48,153 bases of DNA from Phocaeicola_A sp045545095 (GTDB taxonomy: Bacteria > Bacteroidota > Bacteroidia > Bacteroidales > Bacteroidaceae): contig JAZQAG010000008.1 of NCBI GenBank assembly GCA_045545095.1, forward strand, positions 1-48,153, written 5' to 3'. This document shows positions 26,158-34,163 of the stretch, one piece after another. Both the position numbers and the translations under genes were made by a program. The notes under the pieces are model-generated. The model was not told where the DNA came from and searched no databases. It worked only from the letters and a program-made list of their open reading frames with translations. The stretch's first letter is position 1. Each line of letters starts with the position of its first letter.

Positions 26158-28233
26158 ATGAAAACAAAAAGTGTAAGATTCTTTTATATGTTGCTCAGCA
26201 TTCTGATGCTGGGGGCTTGTGCTAAAGATGAAGAAGTGTTTACCGGTAACATCTTGGGCAAAGTAACGGATGCCATTACTGGTGAAGTGTTGCAAGGAGT
26301 GACCGTTACCATCATTCCAAGTGGAATCTCCCGGACTACTGGTAGTGACGGATATTTCGAATTCCGCGACTTGGAACCGAAACAGTATGAAATCCAAGCG
26401 CATAAGAGTGAATATAGAACCAATAATAAAACTGTAGCAGTGGTGACTGGTCGTGATGTATCTGGTGATATTCAATTGACCCCCATTGTGCAGGAAGGCA
26501 GGTTGTCGCTGAGTGTCAGCTCATTGAATTTTGGTAGTCAGAATACATCTCTTTCTTTTGATGTCCAAAATAATGGGAATAAGAGCTTTAATTGGAATAT
26601 TAGTGGTCTCGATAAAGTTGATTGGTTGGGCATGAGTCCGACTACAGGAACATTGTCTGCGGGTAAGAGTAATGCCGTAACTGTAACTTTGAAGCGTGAC
26701 CGGATAACAGAGTATAAGGAGGCAACAGTCATTGTAAATGCAGACAATGAATCTGTGGCCTTGAAGATTACTGCTGAGGTTGAGAGCAAAACTTCTAAAA
26801 TAGCATTGAGCTCAAGTGTGTTGAATTTCGGTACAGAATATTCTTCTTTGACATTTGATGTGAAGAATATTGGTAATGCAGGGGATGTTAATTGGGATAT
26901 TACGGGCATTGATGCTGAATGGATAAAAGTGACTCCTATTTCAGGTACTACAGCTATGGGTAAAAGTAGTGCCGTGAAAGTTGATCTTGATCGAACTAAA
27001 TTAACTGAAGGTAAACATTCCACGACCATCCTTGTGAATGCGGATGGTGAATCATTACGTGTCACTATCAATGCTGAGAAAGGTTCAGAACGTTATCTGG
27101 AAGTAACTCCCAGTGCTCTTGTATTGGGTACTAATGAAAGTGCAACATTGGCTATCATGTCGCATAATGGTCCGACTGCGTACGAACTGTATGGTGATGG
27201 TGATTTCAGTTGGGCAATAGTCAGTAAGTCGGAAGGTGTAATTCCTGAGTACAATTCTGCTGATGCTTCCACCATCGAGACCATAACTCTTACAGCTGAC
27301 CGTACGGGGCTTACTGCAGGGGAATACAGTTTTACTCTCATTATCCGCTCTGATCTTGGTGACAACAATGTACCAGTGACCATGACTGTAGAAAATGGAC
27401 AAAGCGGCTCGGTTGGTAATGCTGAAATCATCAGCTGTAATGATAATCTGGTATTTACATTAACCGGCTGTACTATATCAGGAACCACAGCTACGTTGAA
27501 TTATATGGTAGAGAATATAGGAAACACTTCTATTGCTCTTAGTCTGGACGGGACGGCAAGTGGCAGATCATATATTTATGATGATCAGGGAAATCAATAT
27601 GATTTTGGCTCTAACAAGGCTTCATTAACTTTGGGCACATCTTCAGATCCTGGCAGAGTCAGCACTACCATTCCTTCCGGTATCAAGGTAAAGGGTTCTG
27701 TTAAGATATATAATGTGTCAGATTTGGCAGCTATGTTTTCTAACATAACCATTTGGTCTTATAGCGAGCAAAGCTATCTGATATTTAAGAATGTGCCCAT
27801 CGAAGGTCGTTCGTACAAAACTGTTGAAAAACCTCAAACTACAGGAACGGTTGTGTCTTGCAGCGATGATTTGGATTTTACTTTGATTGATTGCAAACGA
27901 AACTCAAGCAATACTGTTACCATTTCGTACAGAGTAAAGAATGTGACAAACACTCCGATTGCCGTTAGTTTGGATGGAACGGCAAGTGGCAGATCATATA
28001 TTTATGATAATCAGGGGAATCAATATGATTTTGGCTCTAACAAGGCTTCGTTAACCTTGGGCACATCTTCAGATCCTGGCAGAGTTATCGCTACCATCCC
28101 AGGAGGTGTTTTTGTGAAGGGAAGCGTGATTGTTAAAAATGTCGATCCCAATGCTACGGAATTGGCAAATGTGACAATCTGGTCCTACAGCCATCAGGCA
28201 TATCTGACATTTAAAGATGTTGTTATCAGATAA
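26158..28233 (+). CDS. BACON/Ig-repeat surface lipoprotein with duplicated C-terminal module
   Basis: A 691-residue lipoprotein ('ILMLGAC', then 'AKDEE'). A carboxypeptidase-regulatory-like domain (about 28-105, 'GKVTDAITGEVLQGVTVTI') is followed by two clear BACON-type domains (about 118-205 and 215-300, each opening 'SLNFGSQ/VLNFGTE' and carrying a 'P.(S/T)GT' loop) and a third, weaker one (about 305-410). Then come two copies of a ~140-residue module (about 425-560 and 565-691) that contain 'GRSYIYD' and 'GNQYDFGSNKASLTLG'. The two copies share 103 of 107 bases over 27553-27659 and 27979-28085. BACON domains are thought to bind carbohydrate or mucin; no enzyme domain is present. Surface adhesin or binding protein is the best guess. 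Confidence 0.82.
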   Translation: MKTKSVRFFYMLLSILMLGACAKDEEVFTGNILGKVTDAITGEVLQGVTVTIIPSGISRTTGSDGYFEFRDLEPKQYEIQAHKSEYRTNNKTVAVVTGRDVSGDIQLTPIVQEGRLSLSVSSLNFGSQNTSLSFDVQNNGNKSFNWNISGLDKVDWLGMSPTTGTLSAGKSNAVTVTLKRDRITEYKEATVIVNADNESVALKITAEVESKTSKIALSSSVLNFGTEYSSLTFDVKNIGNAGDVNWDITGIDAEWIKVTPISGTTAMGKSSAVKVDLDRTKLTEGKHSTTILVNADGESLRVTINAEKGSERYLEVTPSALVLGTNESATLAIMSHNGPTAYELYGDGDFSWAIVSKSEGVIPEYNSADASTIETITLTADRTGLTAGEYSFTLIIRSDLGDNNVPVTMTVENGQSGSVGNAEIISCNDNLVFTLTGCTISGTTATLNYMVENIGNTSIALSLDGTASGRSYIYDDQGNQYDFGSNKASLTLGTSSDPGRVSTTIPSGIKVKGSVKIYNVSDLAAMFSNITIWSYSEQSYLIFKNVPIEGRSYKTVEKPQTTGTVVSCSDDLDFTLIDCKRNSSNTVTISYRVKNVTNTPIAVSLDGTASGRSYIYDNQGNQYDFGSNKASLTLGTSSDPGRVIATIPGGVFVKGSVIVKNVDPNATELANVTIWSYSHQAYLTFKDVVIR
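27553..27659 (+). repeat. Intragenic direct repeat, copy 1
   Basis: 107 bp inside the BACON lipoprotein gene (codons 466-501), 426 bp before copy 2 and differing from it at four positions. Confidence 0.9.
27979..28085 (+). repeat. Intragenic direct repeat, copy 2
   Basis: 107 bp (codons 608-643), 103 of 107 identical to copy 1. The 426-bp offset is exactly 142 codons, so recombination between copies would delete or add one whole module in frame. Confidence 0.9.
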
Positions 28234-28293
28234 TTTTTTTACAATCTTGATATAAACGTAACAGCGTTAACCTATAATTGGTAAATATGATTT

Positions 28294-29409
28294 ATGGAAT
28301 CTGATGAAAAATTACTATTGGAAATCCTTAGGAAAGGACAAGCTTATGCGAAACAGAAGAATTATCAGGAGGCCGTTTCTATGTATCGCATGACGGCTGA
28401 GCATGGCTATGCACCAGGACAGTTTGCGTTAGGGCAATGTTACTATTTTGGCAATGGAGTGCAACAAGATTATGCTGAGGCTGTAAAATGGTTCTCGAAG
28501 GCAGCCGAACAGGGGAATCCTGTTGGGCAACACTTCTTGGGGTTATGCTATGATTTCGGCCGTGGCGTTCCGCAAAACCGCGAAGAGGCCGTGAGATGGT
28601 ACAAGGAATCAGCAGAGAAGGGCTATGAACTGGCTCAATTCAATCTGGCCAATTGCTATCGTTATGGTCAGGGAGTCCAACAGAATATGACAGAAGCGGC
28701 CAGATGGTATATGAATGCTGCTCTTCGGGAACATGTAGAAGCCCAATTCATTTTGGGGATGTTCTTTAATGAAGGTAAGGGAGTACCGCAGAATTATGCC
28801 GAGGCTGCAAAGTGGTATCGGAAGGCTGCTGAGCATGGCCATGCCAAGGCTCAATGCATGTTGGGGCTGCTCTATAACGAGGGGAAAGGTGTTGTACAAG
28901 ATTACGCGGAAGCAGTAAAGTGGCTCTCCATTTCAGCCGAAAAAGATGAATTCAATGCGCTGGGACCTTTAGGTAATATGTACTGGAATGGAACAGGTGT
29001 TGCAAAGGACTATTCCAAAGCATTGCATTATTTTACATTGGCTGCAAAGCGGGGAGATTATATAGCACAATGCAATTTGGGCATTATGTATTACCGCGGT
29101 GAGGGTGCAGAGAAAGACATTGATAAGGCGGCCCAATGGATGATGCTGGCTGCTAAAAACGGTAGCTCCGTGGCTATAGACAATCTGAAAATCATCAAGA
29201 GCAAAATGGAGGAAGGCACTTGGCGTCATACCTTCAAGTCCCTTGCCCGCAAGATGGTAGGTTCTATGGTTGGGGATGCCGTTGGGAAAGAGATAGAGGA
29301 GGCCATCGATGGCAAGCTTGGTGAATTGTTGGGAGAAGTAGCAGGAGAGGTTGTGTCGGGGGCGATTGTCTCCAAAGAAAAGAAGACTGATAACCACACC
29401 ATCGCTTGA
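28294..29409 (+). CDS. Sel1-like repeat protein
   Basis: A 371-residue protein with no signal peptide visible. About eight Sel1 repeats of 36 residues (about 12-300) follow the pattern 'A...Y..AAE.G.A.AQ..LG..Y..G.GV.QDY.EA..W', which form a TPR-like solenoid for protein-protein contact. The last ~65 residues are Gly-rich and amphipathic ('GSMVGDAVGKEIEEAIDGKLGELLGEVAG' region, given here only as position 310-365), perhaps a membrane-contact or oligomer tail. It lies 60 bp after the BACON lipoprotein, with no TAnnTTTG in the gap. Convergent with the minus-strand glycosyltransferase after a 626-bp gap. Confidence 0.88.
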   Translation: MESDEKLLLEILRKGQAYAKQKNYQEAVSMYRMTAEHGYAPGQFALGQCYYFGNGVQQDYAEAVKWFSKAAEQGNPVGQHFLGLCYDFGRGVPQNREEAVRWYKESAEKGYELAQFNLANCYRYGQGVQQNMTEAARWYMNAALREHVEAQFILGMFFNEGKGVPQNYAEAAKWYRKAAEHGHAKAQCMLGLLYNEGKGVVQDYAEAVKWLSISAEKDEFNALGPLGNMYWNGTGVAKDYSKALHYFTLAAKRGDYIAQCNLGIMYYRGEGAEKDIDKAAQWMMLAAKNGSSVAIDNLKIIKSKMEEGTWRHTFKSLARKMVGSMVGDAVGKEIEEAIDGKLGELLGEVAGEVVSGAIVSKEKKTDNHTIA

Positions 29410-29608
29410 TATATTTCTGTTCCTTTTGATTAATCCTTGGAGAGATGAATGTAGAGCACCGTCAGGTCCTCTCACCTCTCGCTGTTAAAGGCGCGAAGTC
29501 CCCTCACTCTTTATCAACCGTATCATCGTTTGTGCCAAGGAAAACCTATCCGATTACAAAATTAGAATATCTATTCGGGCTGATGCTCGAAGATTGTCTT
29601 TGTTTTAG

Positions 29609-29746
29609 AATGACTGTTCGGACAGTCTGAGGATGGGTATTCATATACCTTAAAGATGGGCATTCTTATGTTCTAAGGATGCCCATTTATAGATATTGAC
29701 AATGCTCATTCTTAGGTTGTGTAATTGGGCGTTGTCATTTCGTGTG
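29609..29746. repeat. Degenerate 23-bp tandem array with palindromic units
   Basis: Six units start exactly 23 bp apart at 29609, 29632, 29655, 29678, 29701 and 29724. The best are gatgggtattcatatacctt, gatgggcattcttatgttct and gatgcccatttatagatatt (first 20 bases each). atgggcat (29656-29663) and atgcccat (29679-29686) of neighbouring units are perfectly complementary. Confidence 0.6.
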
Positions 29747-29940
29747 TTCGAGCATCCTCTGTTCGTCCAAAGTGTCGCGAAGGATCTTGGGTTGAGGGGT
29801 GTTGGTTGAGAGTTCTTTTTTAGATTTGTTTGGCCGGATAAAATATTATGTGTACATTGCGGGCGAAATACAAACTTCAAACACTTGTGCAACATGAAGA
29901 AGAGATTTTTGTAGGTTCATTGGGCTTGATAGATGTGAGC

Positions 29941-29987
29941 GCATTATAAATGCTGATACTCGAGACATCCGCATTGTAAATGCGGAT
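29941..29987. repeat. Pair of small palindromes
   Basis: gcattataaatgc (29941-29953) and gcattgtaaatgc (29971-29983) lie exactly 30 bp apart, each a 5-bp hairpin. The second extends to a perfect 9-bp stem, atccgcatt-gta-aatgcggat (29967-29987). It lies about 50 bp after the stop of the glycosyltransferase gene on the minus strand. Confidence 0.5.
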
Positions 29988-30035
29988 AGACTGGAGTAGT
30001 GAGATTGGCGGATATTTAGTTGATTATATATAGGC

Positions 30036-31136
30036 TTATTTATAGAAATTCTTCTCGAAAGCAGAGAATTCATCTTTACCCAGTACGCAACGTTTCCACC
30101 AGGCACGGAGGAATCCGGTGCCGTAGCCTGTCAGTTGGATGAACGAGGCGGGTACGGAGAGCAGGCCTATCCACAATGAACGGTTGCGGATGGCAGAATC
30201 GGTGCAGATGATGAGCGAGAAGAGGAGTAGGGGAGCGATGGCTATCAGTGTGGTAATCCATCCCAATGCGAGGACGGCAACAGGACCGGTGATGCATTGG
30301 ACACCAACTGCTGGGGCACGATAAATGGTGAAAGCGCCTAATCCCATAAACAGTATTCCGATAATTAATAGGAGGAGCAACAATCCTACTCCTACGGTAA
30401 ATATGGCCGGAAGCATGTGCACGAGTTTCAGAGACTCGGGATATTTCTTGTAAAGATTGATGCGTGCAATGCCGGAATTATGTACTTGCTTGAAGAATTT
30501 CTTCAAGTCGGTACGTCGTTTGTGCCACACCCATGCTTCGGGAAATAGCCGGCAACGGTAGCCGCCTTTGAAGATGCGGATACTGAAATCTATATCCTCG
30601 CCAAAACGCATCTTGGAAAATCCGCCCAAAGCCTGATATACATCCTTGCGGATACCCATGTTGAAACTCCTTGGATAGAATTTGTCCATCTTCTTCTTCG
30701 AGCCTCCTCGAATACCACCTGTCGTGAAAAAAGAGGTCATGGCATAGTTGATGGCTTTCTGGACAGGGGTAAACGACTTGTGTGCACGGTCGGGACCTCC
30801 AAAGGCGTCGGCAGGTTCGTGTCTCACTTCATCTTCAACCGCTTGCAGATAATCGGGTGGAAGAATACAGTCGGAGTCAAGTACGATGACGTATTCGCCT
30901 GTGCATCGTTCCACACCATAATTACGTGTTTGTCCAGGACCAGAATTGGGCTTCTCGTAGTAGTGTACGGGCAAGGCTGAGGCATACTTTTCCACAATGT
31001 GGCGGCAGGGAACGGTGGAACCATCTTCTACTATCACGACTTCAAAGTCGGTAAAACTTTGATGGGTGAGACTCTCCAACAGTTCGTCCACTTCATCGGG
31101 ACGATTATAGACGGGGATGACGAATGAGTAGCGCAA
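30036..31136 (-). CDS. Family 2 glycosyltransferase, membrane-associated
   Basis: A 366-residue enzyme with a GT-A domain (about 1-235) and at least two or three C-terminal transmembrane helices (about 240-350). Visible motifs: 'SFVIPVYNRPDEV' at the start, 'VEDGS' (38-40), the metal-binding Asp-Ser-Asp of 'VLDSDC' (87-89) and 'FGEDIDFS' (Glu180, Asp181) with the likely base. It should move a sugar from a nucleotide donor to a lipid or surface glycan at the inner membrane. It stands apart from any capsule or LPS cluster in this window. It lies downstream of efp on the same strand, 132 bp away with a palindromic repeat in between, so it may have its own transcript. Confidence 0.9.
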   Translation of the reverse strand: MRYSFVIPVYNRPDEVDELLESLTHQSFTDFEVVIVEDGSTVPCRHIVEKYASALPVHYYEKPNSGPGQTRNYGVERCTGEYVIVLDSDCILPPDYLQAVEDEVRHEPADAFGGPDRAHKSFTPVQKAINYAMTSFFTTGGIRGGSKKKMDKFYPRSFNMGIRKDVYQALGGFSKMRFGEDIDFSIRIFKGGYRCRLFPEAWVWHKRRTDLKKFFKQVHNSGIARINLYKKYPESLKLVHMLPAIFTVGVGLLLLLLIIGILFMGLGAFTIYRAPAVGVQCITGPVAVLALGWITTLIAIAPLLLFSLIICTDSAIRNRSLWIGLLSVPASFIQLTGYGTGFLRAWWKRCVLGKDEFSAFEKNFYK

Positions 31137-31163
31137 GAGAATATAAATTAAAGATTAAAAATC

Positions 31164-31232
31164 AGGCACGGATTACATGGATACGCGGATAAGTCTGTTG
31201 CAAAATCCGTGTTCTCCGCGTAATCCGTGCCT
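31164..31232. repeat. Intergenic palindromic repeat, long form
   Basis: Outer arms aggcacggatta (31164-31175) and taatccgtgcct (31221-31232) are perfect 12-bp inverted repeats, with an inner cgcgga (31184-31189) / tccgcg (31215-31220). The outer arm matches the one at 22355-22364. It sits 3' of efp on the minus strand and could terminate it. Confidence 0.65.
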
Positions 31233-31268
31233 ATAAATCGTAGCTTGTAGCTGATAACTCGTTGCTTA

Positions 31269-31838
31269 TTAAGCCTCCTTCTTACGGTTCAGGTATGAGC
31301 CGTCGCGAGTGTCGATTTCGATGAACTCGCCTTCGTTGATGAAGAGGGGTACGCGTACTTCAGCACCAGTCTCTACAGTAGCGGGCTTGGTGGCATTGGT
31401 TGCAGTATCACCTTTGAGACCAGGTTCGGTGTATGTTACTTGAAGTACAACCTTAACGGGGAGCTCGGCATAAAGAACGGTGTCGGTAGAGGCATCAGAA
31501 ACCACTTCTACTTCCATGCCTTCTTTCAGGAAGTTTACGCCTGTGATGAGGTCTTTGGCAATGGGAGCTTGGTCAAAAGTCTCGTTGTTCATGAAGATAT
31601 AATCCTCTCCCTCCTTGTAAAGGAACTGGTAGGGACGACGCTCTACGCGTACATCTTCCAATTTCTCGCCGATGTTGAAACGACGCTCAAGTACGTAACC
31701 GTTTACTACATCTTTCAGCTTTGTACGCATGAAAGTGTTTCCTTTACCGGGTTTTACATGAAGGAATTCAATCACGAAATAGAGTTTGCCATCCATGCGG
31801 ATGCAGGTTCCATTCTTAATGTCTTGTGCATTAATCAT
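31269..31838 (-). CDS. efp: Translation elongation factor P
   Basis: A 189-residue protein with the three-domain EF-P arrangement: KOW-like N-terminal domain with the tip loop 'KPGKGN' (Lys32 at the tip), an OB domain ('YQFLYKEGEDYIFMNNETFDQ') and a C-terminal OB domain ('DTATNATKPATVETGAEVRVPLF' region). EF-P rescues ribosomes stalled at polyproline. Its own promoter is seen 116-147 bp upstream, giving a leader of about 109 nt. rpmH is divergent. No EF-P modification gene lies nearby. Confidence 0.97.
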   Translation of the reverse strand: MINAQDIKNGTCIRMDGKLYFVIEFLHVKPGKGNTFMRTKLKDVVNGYVLERRFNIGEKLEDVRVERRPYQFLYKEGEDYIFMNNETFDQAPIAKDLITGVNFLKEGMEVEVVSDASTDTVLYAELPVKVVLQVTYTEPGLKGDTATNATKPATVETGAEVRVPLFINEGEFIEIDTRDGSYLNRKKEA

Positions 31839-31953
31839 AATCTTTTTCTTTTTTTATTTTAATGTTATAATTGAATGTTTCGATTTTGAAAAACGGTATC
31901 TGGCAAATCGGATTGAAGTGCTTTTCAAGTGTTGAATGACCGTTTTGCGGTTG

Positions 31954-31985
31954 CAAAAGTACAAGAAATCGGTAAAAAACGCAAA
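31954..31985 (-). promoter_or_regulatory. Promoter of efp
   Basis: On the minus strand, TACTTTTG (plus 31954-31961) and TTTG (plus 31982-31985) are 20 bp apart. Both match the Bacteroidetes consensus. The start site would be near 31947. Confidence 0.7.
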
Positions 31986-32011
31986 ACTATAAGCTAAAAA
32001 AGTCAGTTTGC

Positions 32012-32042
32012 TTGGTTAATTTAAAAAAAACATCTATTTTTG
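32012..32042 (+). promoter_or_regulatory. Promoter of rpmH
   Basis: TTG (32012-32014), a 20-bp spacer and TATTTTTG (32035-32042). The start site would be near 32049, 40 nt before the ATG of rpmH. Confidence 0.65.
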
Positions 32043-32088
32043 CAGCCCGAAACTGTAGTGGAATAATAACATAAAACAATATATCGTA

Positions 32089-32253
32089 ATGAAAAGAACA
32101 TTCCAACCCTCTAACAGAAAGAGAAAGAACAAGCACGGTTTCCGTGAGAGAATGGCTACCGCTAATGGTCGCCGAGTATTGGCTTCACGTCGCGCCAAAG
32201 GCCGCAAGAAGTTGACTGTATCTGACGAGTACAACGGTACTACCAAGAAGTAA
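32089..32253 (+). CDS. rpmH: Ribosomal protein bL34
   Basis: A 54-residue, strongly basic protein starting 'MKRTFQPSNRKRKNKHGF' and carrying 'GFRERMATANGRRVLASRR', the bL34 signature, here with a Bacteroidetes-type tail ('KLTVSDEYNGTTKK'). It is part of the large ribosomal subunit. It has its own promoter and a strong terminator. The gene is too short for a 60-residue cut-off and is easily missed. It is not beside rnpA or dnaA here, as is usual in Bacteroidetes but not in most bacteria. Confidence 0.97.
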   Translation: MKRTFQPSNRKRKNKHGFRERMATANGRRVLASRRAKGRKKLTVSDEYNGTTKK

Positions 32254-32276
32254 TTCCTCGGAAATTGTCGGAAATA

Positions 32277-32323
32277 AGAAGAGAGCTACACTGAATGTAT
32301 ATGGTGTGGCTCTCTTCTTTTTT
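32277..32323 (+). terminator. Terminator of rpmH
   Basis: A 15-bp stem (32277-32291 with 32304-32318, one G-T) around a 12-base loop, ending in a T-run through 32323. A textbook intrinsic terminator 24 bp after the rpmH stop. Confidence 0.9.
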
Positions 32324-32357
32324 ATGCTTTTCATGTGATTATTTCAACATTTTGTCG

Positions 32358-32365
32358 TAACTTTG
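32358..32365 (+). promoter_or_regulatory. -7 element before the PASTA gene
   Basis: TAACTTTG fits TAnnTTTG and gives a start site near 32372, 24 nt before the ATG at 32396. No clear -33 TTTG was found. It would drive the PASTA-rluD-ddl run. Confidence 0.5.
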
Positions 32366-32395
32366 ACCCCTAAAACAAAATAAGAAGCGTGAGCA

Positions 32396-33028
32396 ATGAC
32401 TATCAAAGATTTCTTTTCGTTGAAGAAAAACTTCTTTTTCTGGGGCAACCTCTTGCTGATGACGGCTTTGGCTGTAGCTTTGGTTGTGGGTGTATTCAAA
32501 TGGCTTGATACTTATACACGTCATGATGTAGCTGTTACAGTGCCGGATGTGGAAGGAATGAAGTTGGATGAGGCTGATGCTATACTTCGCAAGCATGCCT
32601 TGGTCGCAGTGGTTTCAGATTCGACCTATAACACTTCTCGTCCAGGGGGAATCGTCTTGGACATGACTCCTGTTGCAGGTTCAGTCGTGAAAGATGGCCG
32701 TACAATCTATTTGACAGTCAATACCGGTCGTCCACCGATGCGTGAAATCCCTGATTTGATAGACAACAGTTCGCTCCGTGAGGCTGTTGCCCGTTTGCAG
32801 GCTATGGGGTTCGTTCTTGCCGAAAATGACTCGGTGGAGGGAGAACCTGATTGGGTATATGGAATCAAATATAAGGATAAGTCTCTGCAAACAGGAGATA
32901 AAGTTCCTGCTGGTGCGGAACTGGTATTGCAGGTAGGTTGTGATATGCTACAAGCAGATACTCTATTGACAGAAGAAGTGCCTGTGGAGATTCCTTCTGA
33001 GGTTCAGGATGACTCTTGGTTTGAATAA
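32396..33028 (+). CDS. PASTA-domain membrane protein
   Basis: A 210-residue protein with a short cytoplasmic start, one transmembrane helix (about 18-37) and two PASTA domains outside (about 48-113 'VPDVEGMKLDEADAIL' and 115-183 'IPDLIDNSSLREAVARL'). The last ~25 residues are acidic. PASTA domains bind peptidoglycan fragments or guide assembly. In other phyla they are fused to penicillin-binding proteins or Ser/Thr kinases; here no catalytic domain is present. It lies 27 bp before the rluD-type gene, a conserved Bacteroidales arrangement as I recall it. Confidence 0.9.
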   Translation: MTIKDFFSLKKNFFFWGNLLLMTALAVALVVGVFKWLDTYTRHDVAVTVPDVEGMKLDEADAILRKHALVAVVSDSTYNTSRPGGIVLDMTPVAGSVVKDGRTIYLTVNTGRPPMREIPDLIDNSSLREAVARLQAMGFVLAENDSVEGEPDWVYGIKYKDKSLQTGDKVPAGAELVLQVGCDMLQADTLLTEEVPVEIPSEVQDDSWFE

Positions 33029-33055
33029 AAGTGTATTATATATAATAAGGTGTAG

Positions 33056-34129
33056 ATGAGAGACGACGTGGACGAAAACTATCTGGATGACTTGGATGAA
33101 GTCGAACCGGTAGGACAAGAAGCGGGTGAATTGCACGAGCACTTTCGGGTGGTAGTGGATAAGGGCCAGACCCCCATGCGGGTGGACAAGTTCTTGTTCG
33201 AGCGCATTGTAAACTCATCACGTAACCGTATTCAGCGGGCTGCCGACATGGGGTATGTAATGGCCAACGGCAAACCGGTGAAGAGTAGTTATAAGGTAAA
33301 GCCTTGCGAGGTCATTACCGTGATGATGGATCGTCCGCGATATGATAACGACATCATCCCCGAGGATATACCTCTTGATATCGTGTATGAAGATGAAGAC
33401 CTGATGGTCATCAACAAACCTGCAGGGATGGTGGTGCATCCCGGATGCGGCAACTATCATGGCACATTGGTAAATGCTATAGCTTGGCATTTGAGGGATA
33501 ATCCCAAGTACGACCCTAATGATCCACAGGTGGGATTGGTTCATCGCATAGATAAAGATACGTCAGGATTGCTCGTTGTGGCCAAGACTCCTGATGCCAA
33601 GACACACTTGGGACTCCAGTTCTTCAACAAGACAACGAAGCGCCAATATAACGCCCTCGTCTGGGGAAATTTTCTGGAGGACACGGGAAAAATTGAGGGC
33701 AACATAGCCCGCCATCCGAAGGACCGTATGCAAATGGCCGTCTTCAGCGATCCGGAGATAGGCAAACATGCCGTCACTCATTATACAGTGTTGGAGCGAT
33801 TCGGATATGTCACCCTTGTTGAGTGCCGGTTGGAGACAGGGCGCACCCATCAGATACGTGTACACATGAAGCACATCGGTCATATTCTCTTTAATGATGA
33901 GCGTTATGGAGGGCATGAGATACTGAAAGGCACTCACTTTGCCAAATACAAACAGTTTGTACACAACTGTTTTGATATCTGCCCACGTCAGGCTTTGCAT
34001 GCACGTACCCTTGGTTTCGTGCATCCCCGTACAGGCGAGGAGATGTTCTTCACCACCGAACTTCCCGAAGATATGACACAACTCATCGAACGGTGGAGAA
34101 GCTATATGAATGACAAAGAGATTGAATAA
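33056..34129 (+). CDS. rluD: RluD-family 23S rRNA pseudouridine synthase
   Basis: A 357-residue enzyme with an acidic start (about 1-35), an S4 RNA-binding domain (about 38-100, 'MRVDKFLFERIVNSSRNRIQR') and the RluA/RluD catalytic domain. The motif 'HRIDKDTSG' carries the catalytic Asp166. 'INKPAGMVVHPG' and 'ETGRTHQIRVHM' are the other family blocks. It makes pseudouridines in large-subunit rRNA (helix 69 sites in E. coli). The exact sites are inferred. ddl starts 34 bp after it. Confidence 0.93.
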   Translation: MRDDVDENYLDDLDEVEPVGQEAGELHEHFRVVVDKGQTPMRVDKFLFERIVNSSRNRIQRAADMGYVMANGKPVKSSYKVKPCEVITVMMDRPRYDNDIIPEDIPLDIVYEDEDLMVINKPAGMVVHPGCGNYHGTLVNAIAWHLRDNPKYDPNDPQVGLVHRIDKDTSGLLVVAKTPDAKTHLGLQFFNKTTKRQYNALVWGNFLEDTGKIEGNIARHPKDRMQMAVFSDPEIGKHAVTHYTVLERFGYVTLVECRLETGRTHQIRVHMKHIGHILFNDERYGGHEILKGTHFAKYKQFVHNCFDICPRQALHARTLGFVHPRTGEEMFFTTELPEDMTQLIERWRSYMNDKEIE

Positions 34130-34163
34130 TAATATAATGAAGATAAAGGGAGATAAAATAGTA

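Larger units (their letters stand above)
29410..30035. other. 626-bp convergent intergenic region
   Basis: No credible gene on either strand. It holds a 23-bp degenerate tandem array (29609-29746) and two small palindromes 30 bp apart (29941-29987). The stretch 29410-29600 shows nothing I can name. Flanking genes point toward each other, so terminators are expected here, and hairpins in the array (29656-29663 with 29679-29686) may serve. Confidence 0.6.
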
